Notes under the pieces: model-generated
What the model was told of the DNA's origin: nothing
The model's database searches: none
What the model saw: the letters and a program-made list of their open reading frames with translations, nothing else
Part shown: in pieces, positions 31,464-40,133 of the stretch
Position numbering within the stretch: the first letter of the stretch is position 1
Layout of the letters: each line of letters begins with the position of its first letter
Made by a program: the position numbers and the translations under genes
Assembly: GCA_946626215.1 (NCBI GenBank)
Contig: CAMOUD010000006.1
Span: 1 to 40,133 of the forward strand
Reading direction: 5' to 3'
Origin: an uncultured Lachnospiraceae bacterium
GTDB lineage: Bacteria > Bacillota > Clostridia > Lachnospirales > Lachnospiraceae
DNA: 40,133 nucleotides

Positions 31464-32920
31464 CATGCCGGAGTTTCCTCTTCAGGACTTTCTCCTTCGG
31501 GAGGCGGATCCTGTCTGGCCTTTTTCAGGGTAAAGATGAATTCGCTTCCTACTCCCTCGGTGGAGATCAGGCTGATGGTCTCGTCATGGGCCCTGATGAT
31601 CTCCCGGACAATGGAAAGGCCAAGGCCCGTTCCCTTCTTGTCCTTTCCTCTGGACAGGTCCGATTTATAGAACCGCTCCCAGATCATCTTCTGGTCCTCC
31701 CGGGGGATGCCGATGCCGTAATCCTTGACGGAGATCAGGACCTTGTTCTTCTTTTCCGTGGTCTCGATCAGGATCTGGGACCCGTTCCTGCTGAATTTCA
31801 GAGCGTTGTCGATCAGGTTGTAGAGGACCTGCTGAATCTTTTCCTGATCGGCGCTGACATAGAGGGTCTCGCCCGACAGGATCAGGGAGAATCGGATATC
31901 CCTGGACCGGCAGACCTGCTCGAAGGAGGAGCAGACATCCCGGATGGTCTGGTTGATGTCAAAGTCCGTATACTGGAGGAGCATGCCTCTGGTATTCAGG
32001 TTGTTGAGGGCCAGAAGGCCGTTGGTCAGCTTGGTCAGCCGCTCGGTCTCCTTGAGCACGACCTGGAGATAATGGGGGAACCTTTCCGGGGGGATCGTGC
32101 CGTCCAGCATGGCTTCCAGAAAGCCCCGGATGGAGGTCAGGGGAGACCGGAAATCGTGGGAGACATTGGCGATGAATTTCTTCTGGTCATCCTCGCTCCT
32201 GGCGATCTGGGAGGCCATGTACTGGAGAGAGGCGGACAGATAGCCCAGCTCATCGTCGCTCTCCACGCCCAGCTTGTAATGCATGTTGCCGGAGGCGTAC
32301 TGCTCGGTGGCGTGGATGATCTTGGTCAGGGGCCGGTAGACCACCTCGGTAAAGACCACCAGGATCATGATGGACAGGAGAAAGAGGAAGAGAAGCTCCA
32401 TGTAGGAGATGTTGAGGAGGGAATCCGCCTCCTTTTCCATCCGGGACAGGGGATAGTGGATCAGGACATAGCCCCGGACCTTGTAGGTCTCGGTGATGGG
32501 AGCGATGACGGTAAGCTGAGGCTCCTGAAAGCTGTCATGGAAGGTCCCGGTCATGTAAAAGCTCCCCTCCGCTTCCGTGGGATCGAAGCCTCCGATGACG
32601 ATCTCGGAGTCGGGATCGGCCGGGCGGGCAGAAGAGACCACCAGACGGCCGGAGGGGTTCAGGATCCAGATCTCCGCCTGGTTGTAGGCGGAAAAGACAG
32701 CCAGCTCCTTCTGGACGGTGTCCAGAGAGGTCTCGGAATTGTAAAGGTCGGACGCAAAGGATCCGGCGATCTCTGTCGCTTCCCGATAGAGGTCGCCGGC
32801 GTACTTGCGGCGGGTATGTTCGCTGGTCAGACGGGAGACAAAGGTGGCCACCGTCAGAAAGCCCAGAAGTCCGAAGAAAATCCAGGCCAGGACCAGTTTG
32901 AAATACAGTGTCTTACGCAT
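31463..32920 (-). CDS. Membrane sensor histidine kinase (HAMP, HisKA, HATPase_c)
   Basis: 'FIANVSHDFRSPLTSIRGFLEAMLDG', 'LIDNALKFSRNGSQILIETT', 'GTGLGLSIVREII'; RBS ggagg before MRKTLYFK. Confidence 0.95.
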   Translation of the reverse strand: MRKTLYFKLVLAWIFFGLLGFLTVATFVSRLTSEHTRRKYAGDLYREATEIAGSFASDLYNSETSLDTVQKELAVFSAYNQAEIWILNPSGRLVVSSARPADPDSEIVIGGFDPTEAEGSFYMTGTFHDSFQEPQLTVIAPITETYKVRGYVLIHYPLSRMEKEADSLLNISYMELLFLFLLSIMILVVFTEVVYRPLTKIIHATEQYASGNMHYKLGVESDDELGYLSASLQYMASQIARSEDDQKKFIANVSHDFRSPLTSIRGFLEAMLDGTIPPERFPHYLQVVLKETERLTKLTNGLLALNNLNTRGMLLQYTDFDINQTIRDVCSSFEQVCRSRDIRFSLILSGETLYVSADQEKIQQVLYNLIDNALKFSRNGSQILIETTEKKNKVLISVKDYGIGIPREDQKMIWERFYKSDLSRGKDKKGTGLGLSIVREIIRAHDETISLISTEGVGSEFIFTLKKARQDPPPEGESPEEETPA

Positions 32921-32950
32921 GGGAACCTCCATGCCGGCCCGGTCCCCGGA

Positions 32951-33664
32951 TCAGGGCTGGGTCCTGACATCAAATTTGTAGCCGACGCCCCAGATGGTGG
33001 AGATCTTCCAGTTGGCGTTGTCCCTGAGCTTTTCCCGGAGACGCTTGATATGGACGTCCACGGTCCTGGTGTCGCCCGCGTAGTCGTAGCCCCAGATCTG
33101 GTCCAGGAGCTGTTCCCTGGTGAAGACCCGGCCCGGTGAGGAGGCCAGGAAATATAAAAGCTCCAGCTCCTTGGGAGGCATGTCTATATGTCTGCCCATG
33201 TAGGTGACGGAATAGTTGGTCAGGGAGATGACCAGGTCGGGATAGACGACGGTCTTTTCATCCGCGGCCGGGGCCGGCTCGGAGGGAGCGGCCTTATGGT
33301 AGCGGCGGAGGACGGCCTTGATCCTGGCGATCAGCTCCTTGGGATCAAAGGGCTTTTCCATGTAGTCGTCCGCGCCCATCTCCAGGCCCAGGACCTTGTC
33401 GAAGATCTCGCCCTTGGCCGAAAGCATGATGATGGGGACGTCCTTTTTGGACCGGATCTCCCGGCAGACCTGGTAGCCGTCCATGCCGGGCAGCATCAGG
33501 TCCAGGAGGATCAGGTCCGGGTTCCAGAGCCCGGTCAGGCGCAGGGCCTCCTCGCCGTCTCCGGCGACCCGGGTCTCATAGCATTCCTTCATCAGATAGA
33601 GACTGATCAGTTCCGCAATGTTGCTGTCATCGTCTACAATCAGTATTTTCTGTCTGTTGCTCAT
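32951..33664 (-). CDS. OmpR/PhoB-family response regulator
   Basis: 'KILIVDDDSNIAELISLYL', 'PDLILLDLMLPGMDGYQVCREI', C-terminal winged helix 'LLDQIWGYDYAGDTRTVDVHIKRLREKL'. Confidence 0.96.
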   Translation of the reverse strand: MSNRQKILIVDDDSNIAELISLYLMKECYETRVAGDGEEALRLTGLWNPDLILLDLMLPGMDGYQVCREIRSKKDVPIIMLSAKGEIFDKVLGLEMGADDYMEKPFDPKELIARIKAVLRRYHKAAPSEPAPAADEKTVVYPDLVISLTNYSVTYMGRHIDMPPKELELLYFLASSPGRVFTREQLLDQIWGYDYAGDTRTVDVHIKRLREKLRDNANWKISTIWGVGYKFDVRTQP

Positions 33665-33695
33665 TCTTTACTCCCATATCAGCGTTCCGGTCCGG

Positions 33696-36116
33696 TCAGG
33701 ACTTTTTCAGAACGACAATGGTTACGCCGGCATCGCCTTCTCCGAATTCTCCGGCCCGGAAGGAAACTATGCCCTTGGCCTTGCGCAGGTACTGCTGGAC
33801 GGCCTTTCTGAGGGCTCCCGTTCCCTTGCCGTGCACGATCCGGACACTCTCCAGGTGGGCCATGCGGGCTTCGTCCAGGTACTTGTCCAGCTCCCGGATG
33901 GCTTCATCCGTGGTCATGCCCAGAAGCATGAGCTCGGGACGCATGGAAGCGGAGCCTGACAGGTCGATCTGCCGGGCCTCCTTTCCCTCCTGCATGGCAA
34001 AGGCCTTCTTCATGCTGGACCTGCCCCGCTGTTCGGCAACGGGCTGGCCGAAGGCGTCCTCATGGATCAGGACCAGGTCATCGACCCTGGCCTGGGAGAC
34101 CATGATGCCGCACTGGACCTTGACCTTATTGCCCCTGGGAGCCTGGACGACGACGCCGGTCAGGCCCATGGAGATGATCCGGACCTTGTCCCCCACATGG
34201 AGGTCTTCCGGTCTCAGCCGGCTCTTTAAGGGCTGGGGCTCTTCTTTTTTCCTGGAAAGCTTTTTGTTCTTGCCGGAGACGCCTTCCCTCAGAGAGGACC
34301 TGGTCCTCTCCATGGCGGACATATCTCCCTGGCCGCCCATCTTCCGGAGGTCGGAAATGGCCTGGTCGGCTGTCTGCTTGGCTTCCTGGAGGATGTCCCG
34401 GGCCTCTTCGTTGGCCCTGCGGAGGATGGCTTCCCTTTCCTCTTCCAGCCTCTTTTCCCTTTTTCTGAGCTCTGCTTCCTTTTTCTCCAGCTCCTCCCGG
34501 AGGCGCTTTGTCTGGAGGGTCAGGCTCTCTGCCTGGCGGCGGCTGGTCTCCAGGTCGGAGAGAACGTCTTCAAAGCTCTGGGTCTCCTGGCTCAGCTGCT
34601 CCCTGGCCGATTCAATGATGTCCTCAGGCAGGCCCAGCTTGCGGGAAATGGCAAAGGCATTGGATTTTCCGGGAACGCCTATGGAAAGATGATAGGTGGG
34701 CTGAAGGGTCTCCACGTCGAACTGGCAGCTGGCATTGACGATGCCGTCTGTCCGGAGGGCATAGACCTTGAGCTCGGAATAGTGGGTGGTGGCCAGGGTC
34801 CGTATGCCCCGCGCGTGCATGTAGTCCAGGATGGAGATGGCCAGGGCCGCGCCTTCCGTAGGATCCGTGCCGGCGCCCAGCTCGTCAAAGAGGCACAGGC
34901 AGTCGGAATCCGCCTGACGGATGATCTCCACGATGGCGGACATGTGGGCAGAGAAGGTGGAAAGGTTCTGCTCAATGCTCTGCTCATCCCCGATGTCGGC
35001 GAAGATCTCCCGGAAGAAGGCCAGCTCGCTCCGGTCGCCTGCCGGTATGTGGAGGCCGGCCATGCCCATGAGCTCAAAGAGGCCCACGGTCTTTAAGGTC
35101 ACGGTCTTGCCGCCCGTATTGGGGCCCGTGATGATGATCATGTCATAGGTGTCGCCCATGGAGATATCGATGGGCACCACCTTTTTGGGATCGATCAGGG
35201 GGTGGCGGCCCCGGTGGATATCGATATAGCGCCGGTCATTGAAGACGGGCCGGGTGGCGTTCATGTCCATGGCCAGGGAGGCCCTGGCAAAGATGAAGTC
35301 CAGCTCGGTCATGTTGACCGCGTTGTCCCTGAGCTCCATCAGATGGTCTCCGGCGGAGGCGGAAAGGTCTGCCAGGATCTTCTCGATCTCCTTCTTTTCC
35401 CGGATCATGAGTTCCCGGAGCTCATTGTTGAGGTTCACGACGGCGGTGGGCTCGATGAAGAGGGTCATGCCGCTGGAGGACTGGTCATGAACAATGCCGG
35501 GGACCTGGCCCTTGTAGTCGCTGCGGACCGGGATGCAGTAGCGGTCTCCGCGCATGGTAATGACGCTGTCCTGGAGATAGGCAGCGTAGGTGACATTGAC
35601 CATCTTGTTGAGGACCTGGTGGATCCGGCCGTTGATGCCTCCCATTTCCCTCCGGATCTTTCTGAGCTCGGAGCTGGCCTCATCGGCGATCTCCTCCTCG
35701 GAAAGGATGCAGCGCCGGATCTCGGAGACCAGGGAAGGGATGGGGCAGAGACAGTCGAAGAGGTCAAAAAGGACATAGTTCTCCGCGTCCTCTGTCAGGC
35801 CGTATTCCCGGACCCTGCGGACGTTCTCCAGGAAGGAAGCCAGCTGGAGGAGCTCGGCGGGGGACAGGGAGGCCTCTACGGCCAGGGCGCTGAAGAGAAA
35901 GGAGAAGTCCCGGTTGCTGCCAAAGGAGATGGACCCGCTCCGGAAGAGGTATCCCAGCGCGTCCTCTGTTTCAGCCTGGGCCCTTTCAATATCCGACAGG
36001 CTGTCCATGGGGACCAGGTTCCTGCACCTGTCCCTGCCGGGAGGGGACCCGGCGCGGTCTGTCAGAAGGGCAATGATCTTATTAAATTCTGCTACATGGA
36101 GTACTTTGGTATTCAT
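33696..36116 (-). CDS. mutS2: Endonuclease MutS2 / ribosome-rescue factor RqcU-type ATPase
   Basis: 'IIITGPNTGGKTVTLKTVGLFELMGMAGLHIPA', 'CLFDELGAGTDPTEGAALAISILDYM', C-terminal Smr domain 'LDLRG'-like region 'GMTTDEAIRELDKYLDEARMAHLESVRIVHGKGTGALRKAVQQYL'. Confidence 0.96.
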   Translation of the reverse strand: MNTKVLHVAEFNKIIALLTDRAGSPPGRDRCRNLVPMDSLSDIERAQAETEDALGYLFRSGSISFGSNRDFSFLFSALAVEASLSPAELLQLASFLENVRRVREYGLTEDAENYVLFDLFDCLCPIPSLVSEIRRCILSEEEIADEASSELRKIRREMGGINGRIHQVLNKMVNVTYAAYLQDSVITMRGDRYCIPVRSDYKGQVPGIVHDQSSSGMTLFIEPTAVVNLNNELRELMIREKKEIEKILADLSASAGDHLMELRDNAVNMTELDFIFARASLAMDMNATRPVFNDRRYIDIHRGRHPLIDPKKVVPIDISMGDTYDMIIITGPNTGGKTVTLKTVGLFELMGMAGLHIPAGDRSELAFFREIFADIGDEQSIEQNLSTFSAHMSAIVEIIRQADSDCLCLFDELGAGTDPTEGAALAISILDYMHARGIRTLATTHYSELKVYALRTDGIVNASCQFDVETLQPTYHLSIGVPGKSNAFAISRKLGLPEDIIESAREQLSQETQSFEDVLSDLETSRRQAESLTLQTKRLREELEKKEAELRKREKRLEEEREAILRRANEEARDILQEAKQTADQAISDLRKMGGQGDMSAMERTRSSLREGVSGKNKKLSRKKEEPQPLKSRLRPEDLHVGDKVRIISMGLTGVVVQAPRGNKVKVQCGIMVSQARVDDLVLIHEDAFGQPVAEQRGRSSMKKAFAMQEGKEARQIDLSGSASMRPELMLLGMTTDEAIRELDKYLDEARMAHLESVRIVHGKGTGALRKAVQQYLRKAKGIVSFRAGEFGEGDAGVTIVVLKKS

Positions 36117-36317
36117 GGTTACCAGTATACCACAAGACAGGGCAAACGTTCGATTTCACTTGCGGGGAACTTCCGGAAGGCCCTGGTTTTCAGTCTGTGA
36201 GCAGCTGACGAGGATGGAAAAATCCGGGGGCAGAAGGTATACTGGAGAGAGCCTTCCAGACCGCTGCCCGCATTCAGACAGGGCGGCCCTGACCTGAATG
36301 CCCGGGAGATTATAAGA

Positions 36318-37688
36318 ATGGATGATAATAAAAAAAGGGCCGGGACCGGCCCCGTTCAGGAAAACAGAAAGGGAAATCTGCCGGAGAATGAGACCAGCAC
36401 CCAGATTTCCGATTTTATGTATGAGCAGATCAAGCAGAGGCCGGCGGACCGGCAGAAGCTGGTCCGGACCATCCTGCTGACGGCCGGCCTGGCAGCGGTC
36501 TTCGGCCTGATCGCCTGTATCTGCTTTGTGCTTGCGGAACCTCTGATCAACTCCGCCCTGGTCTCCCAGGAGTCCTCGGAGGCCATTTCCTTCGGAGGAG
36601 AGGTAACAGAGGAGATCCCTCCGGAGGATCTGATCGCCGATGATTCGGAAATCGCCGCCATGGCTGCCAGCAGGACCCAGGAGGAGATCCGGGCCGCCGT
36701 GGAGGAGGTCCTGAAGCAGGAGAACCTGACAGCCGGCCAGTACGGACAGATCTATGAAGCGCTGGACCAGATCGCGAAAGGAGCCTCCCGGTCCGTGGTG
36801 GAGGTCTCCGGCATTACCTCGGACCAGAACTGGTGGGGGGATACCTATGAGAACAGCCGGGGCACGGCGGGCTTTATTGCCGCCCAGTCTGATTCCCAGA
36901 TCCTGGTCCTGGCCCAGGTCAGGAAGATCTCTGACGCATCCAGCATCCGGATCACCTTCTGCAGCGGGGAGTCGGCGGATGCCCAGCTCCTCAGGACAGA
37001 TTCCGTGACCGGCTACGGGATCCTCAGCGTGTCCAAAAGCGACCTGAAGGAGGATACCCGGGAGACCATCCAGACGGCCTCTCTGGGCGTCTCCGGAGAG
37101 AAACTGACGGGCCATCCTGTCATTGCCTTGGGCAGGCCCAGCGGGGTGGCGGGCTCCGTCATCTACGGCATCGTATCCGGCCGGGAGCCCCTGGACATCA
37201 CCGACAGCGGCTATGTGAACCTGGTGACGGATATGTACGGATCCTCGGAGGCCAGCGGGGTCCTGGTGGATCTGAACGGAAAGGTTGTCGGAATCATAGA
37301 TTCTGATTATAATAGGGCAGATATGCCCGGTATCCTCTGCGGGATCGGCATCAGCGAGCTCAGGTCCATGATCACGGCCCTTGTGGGCGGAGAGACCAGG
37401 GCCCTGCTGGGCATCCACGGCCAGGATATTCCGGAGGAGATCCAGAAGAGAGAGAACCTGCCGGCAGGCGTTTATGTCAGCCAGGTGGAGATGGACTCCC
37501 CTGCCATGACAGCGGGCATCGTGCCCGGCGATATCCTGTACGCCGTGGGAGAAAATGCCTTCACCGGGATCTCCGCCCTGACAGAGGCCCTGTTCGAGGC
37601 TTCGCCGGGAGATACCGTACTATTGAAATACTATCGGGCCATCGGGGACAGCTTTGAGGAGATGTCCGTCCAGGTGACCCTGGAATAA
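36318..37688 (+). CDS. HtrA/S1C-like trypsin-fold membrane protein with PDZ domain; probable pseudoprotease
   Basis: TM segment, degenerate trypsin-like core 'GYVNLVTDMYGSSEASGVLVDLNGKVVGIIDS', PDZ 'PAGVYVSQVEMDSPAMTAGIVPGDILYAVGENAFTGISALTEAL'. Confidence 0.8.
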   Translation: MDDNKKRAGTGPVQENRKGNLPENETSTQISDFMYEQIKQRPADRQKLVRTILLTAGLAAVFGLIACICFVLAEPLINSALVSQESSEAISFGGEVTEEIPPEDLIADDSEIAAMAASRTQEEIRAAVEEVLKQENLTAGQYGQIYEALDQIAKGASRSVVEVSGITSDQNWWGDTYENSRGTAGFIAAQSDSQILVLAQVRKISDASSIRITFCSGESADAQLLRTDSVTGYGILSVSKSDLKEDTRETIQTASLGVSGEKLTGHPVIALGRPSGVAGSVIYGIVSGREPLDITDSGYVNLVTDMYGSSEASGVLVDLNGKVVGIIDSDYNRADMPGILCGIGISELRSMITALVGGETRALLGIHGQDIPEEIQKRENLPAGVYVSQVEMDSPAMTAGIVPGDILYAVGENAFTGISALTEALFEASPGDTVLLKYYRAIGDSFEEMSVQVTLE

Positions 37689-37720
37689 GAGATGGAATAA
37701 GAAAGAGAGATAAGAACCAG

Positions 37721-38665
37721 ATGCGTTATATCAAAGATCTGAAAGAAGGAATGAACGTCAACGATATCTACCTGTGCCGGAAAAAACAGTCCCTGGTGAC
37801 CCGGAACGGAAAGTCCTATGATTCCCTGATCCTGGCGGACAAGACCGGGACCATCGACGCCAAGATCTGGGACCCGGGCAGCATGGGAATCGATGATTTT
37901 GACGAGCTGGACTATATCCATGTGGGCGGCGAGGTGACCTCCTTCCAGGGCCATCTTCAGATGAACGTAAGGCGGCTCCGCCGCTGCCGGGAAAATGAGT
38001 ACAGGCCGGAGGACTATGTACCGGTCTCCTCCAGGGACAGGGACGTCATGTTCGAGGAGATCCTGAAATATATCCAGTCCGTCCAGAACCCCCATCTGAA
38101 CAGGCTCCTCCAGTCCTTCTTTGTGGAGGATCCGGATTTTGTCAAAGCCTTCTGCTCCTCCTCGGCAGCCAAGTCGGTCCACCACGGCTTTGTCGGCGGG
38201 CTTCTGGAGCATACCCTGAATGTGACCAGCCTCTGCGCCTTCTACTGCAGGCTCTATCCGGTCCTCAACCGGGACCTTCTGCTGACCGTGGCCATGCTCC
38301 ACGACATCGGAAAGGTCCGGGAGCTTTCCAGCTTCCCCAGGAACGACTATACCGATGAAGGCCAGCTGATCGGCCACATCATTATCGGCTGCGAAATGAT
38401 CGGGGAGAGGATCCGGGAGATTCCGGACTTTCCTCCTGTCCTGGCCTCGGAGGTGAGGCACTGCATCCTTGCCCATCACGGGGAACTGGAATACGGTTCT
38501 CCCAAAAAGCCTGCCCTGATCGAGGCAGCTGCCCTGAATTTCGCGGACAATACGGACGCCAAGCTGGAAATCTTCAAGGAAGTCCTGGAGAACGCCTCCG
38601 ACGACGGATGGCTGGGCTATCAGGGACTTCTGGAGACCAATGTCCGCAGGACCATCATGGAGTAA
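37721..38665 (+). CDS. YhaM-like 3'-5' exoribonuclease (OB-fold + HD domain)
   Basis: OB-fold 'LILADKTGTIDAKIWD'; HD 'HHGFVGGLLEHTLNVTSLC...LLTVAMLHDIGKVREL'. Confidence 0.88.
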   Translation: MRYIKDLKEGMNVNDIYLCRKKQSLVTRNGKSYDSLILADKTGTIDAKIWDPGSMGIDDFDELDYIHVGGEVTSFQGHLQMNVRRLRRCRENEYRPEDYVPVSSRDRDVMFEEILKYIQSVQNPHLNRLLQSFFVEDPDFVKAFCSSSAAKSVHHGFVGGLLEHTLNVTSLCAFYCRLYPVLNRDLLLTVAMLHDIGKVRELSSFPRNDYTDEGQLIGHIIIGCEMIGERIREIPDFPPVLASEVRHCILAHHGELEYGSPKKPALIEAAALNFADNTDAKLEIFKEVLENASDDGWLGYQGLLETNVRRTIME

Positions 38666-38670
38666 ATACA

Positions 38671-40133
38671 ATGAGAACAAGACCCGATTTTCCCTTTGGA
38701 AAGAATGATGAAATCGTCATAGACATTACGGATCTTGGCAGCAGCGGAGAAGGAATCGGAAAGATCGCCGTCGGAGAGGATGCTGATAAGGCCCCCTCCG
38801 GCGGCTTTGCCTTTTTCATCAAGGACGCTCTGCCGGGAGACAGGATCCGGGCAAAGATCACCAAGCTGGCCAGAGGCTACGGCTTTGCCAGGCTCATGGA
38901 GGTCATAAAGCCTTCTCCCCAGAGAGTGGAGCCCCGGTGTCCTCTGGCCAGACGGTGCGGAGGCTGTCAGATCCAGGAAATGGAGTATCAGAGCCAGCTG
39001 GCCTATAAGACCGGCAAAGTCCGGGAGGACCTGATCCGTCTGGGCGGCCTGGAACCGGCCCTGGTGGATTCCTGCCTGCATCCGGCCGTCGGCATGGAAG
39101 AGCCCTTCCGCTACCGCAACAAGGAGCAGGTCCCTGTGGGAAAGGACCGGGAAGGCCGGGTTGTGACCGGCTTCTACGCGGGCAGGACCCACAGCATCAT
39201 CCCCATGGAGGACTGTCTGCTGGGCAGGCAGGAGAATGCCGGCATCATCCGGGCCGTCAAGGCCTGGATGGAAGAGAACCGGGTCTCCCCCTATGAGGAA
39301 GGCAGCGGCAGGGGCCTCATCCGTCATATCCTGATCCGGAACGGGATCTATTCCGGCCAGGTCATGGTTTGTCTGGTGGCCAATGCCGATAAGCTGCCTG
39401 CCGAAAAGGCTCTGGCAAGGTCTCTTATGCGGGAACCCGGCGTATGCAGCCTGATCCTCAATACCAACCGGGAAAAGACCAATGTGATCCTGGGGAAAAA
39501 GAACCGGACCCTGGCAGGAAAGGACGCCATCGAGGACCGGCTCTATATCCAGGAGACCCGGTATGAGGGAGCAGGAAGTCCCGTTTTCCATCCCACGGAA
39601 GACTATGTACGCTTTGGTATTTCTCCCCTGTCCTTCTACCAGGTCAATCCCCGGCAGACGGAAAAGCTTTATTCCCTGGTCCTGCATTTCGCGGGCCTGA
39701 CCGGGAAGGAGGTCATCTGGGACCTCTACTGCGGAGTCGGCACCATCTCCCTTTTCCTGGCCCGCTACGCAGGAAGGGTCTACGGGGTGGAGATCGTGCC
39801 GGAAGCCATCCGGGACGCCAGGGACAATGCCGAAAGGAACCATATCACCAACGCGGAATTCTTTGTAGGAAAAGCGGAAGAGGTCCTGCCGGCCTATGTC
39901 CGGGACCAGGAGAAGAAGGGAGGGATCGGCAGGGTAGACCTGATTACCGTGGATCCGCCCAGAAAGGGCTGCGACAGGGTCTGTCTGGATACGATCCTGG
40001 AGATCGGTCCTGACAAAGTCATCTATGTCAGCTGCGATCCCGCCACCCTGGCCAGGGACCTGAAGATCCTGACGGAGGGAGGTTATGAGATCCGGGCCGT
40101 GCAGCCGGTGGATCAGTTTGCGCAGACGGTACA
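38671..40133 (+). CDS. Class I SAM-dependent RNA (uracil-C5) methyltransferase, RlmD/RumA family, 3'-truncated by window end
   Basis: Hand translation from ATG 38671: MRTRPDFPFGKNDEIVIDITDLGSSGEGIGK...(TRAM)...CPLARRCGGCQ (Fe-S Cys motif)...FGISPLSFYQVNPRQTEKLY...VIWDLYCGVGTISLFLA...VDLITVDPPRKGCDR...VIYVSCDPATLARDL. No stop before the window end. Confidence 0.94.
   Translation, partial: MRTRPDFPFGKNDEIVIDITDLGSSGEGIGKIAVGEDADKAPSGGFAFFIKDALPGDRIRAKITKLARGYGFARLMEVIKPSPQRVEPRCPLARRCGGCQIQEMEYQSQLAYKTGKVREDLIRLGGLEPALVDSCLHPAVGMEEPFRYRNKEQVPVGKDREGRVVTGFYAGRTHSIIPMEDCLLGRQENAGIIRAVKAWMEENRVSPYEEGSGRGLIRHILIRNGIYSGQVMVCLVANADKLPAEKALARSLMREPGVCSLILNTNREKTNVILGKKNRTLAGKDAIEDRLYIQETRYEGAGSPVFHPTEDYVRFGISPLSFYQVNPRQTEKLYSLVLHFAGLTGKEVIWDLYCGVGTISLFLARYAGRVYGVEIVPEAIRDARDNAERNHITNAEFFVGKAEEVLPAYVRDQEKKGGIGRVDLITVDPPRKGCDRVCLDTILEIGPDKVIYVSCDPATLARDLKILTEGGYEIRAVQPVDQFAQTV

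Overview
This window is a chromosomal replication-origin neighbourhood from a Firmicute, most likely Clostridia/Lachnospiraceae judging by gene order and protein flavour. A minus-strand cluster (rpmH-rnpA-yidD-yidC-jag-mnmE-mnmG-small ORF-rsmG-parA-parB-serS-DUF3881-like) diverges from a plus-strand cluster (dnaA-dnaN-S4/yaaA-recF-gyrB-gyrA) across an oriC-like intergenic region (about 14.69-15.06 kb) with consensus DnaA boxes. Four parS-like 16-mers lie at 7.1-9.6 kb; two of them are inside coding sequences. Right of gyrA are a lipoprotein, trmB, a D-Ala-D-Ala carboxypeptidase, a VanW-like protein, an AIR-synthase/HypE-like protein, an Lrp/AsnC regulator, an aminotransferase, a two-component system, mutS2, an HtrA-like protein that looks catalytically degenerate, a YhaM-like HD/OB nuclease, and a truncated RlmD/RumA-type RNA methyltransferase that the ORF track misses. 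The main accessory feature is a 1.65-kb AT-richer islet (566-2254). It holds one AlbA_2/Schlafen-type ATP-binding regulator and is bounded by a perfect 40-bp direct repeat that is also the terminator of a tRNA-Arg(CCU). Its codon usage differs from its neighbours. I saw no CRISPR array, rRNA, transposase or integrase. No database searches were run; all family calls come from reading the translations.
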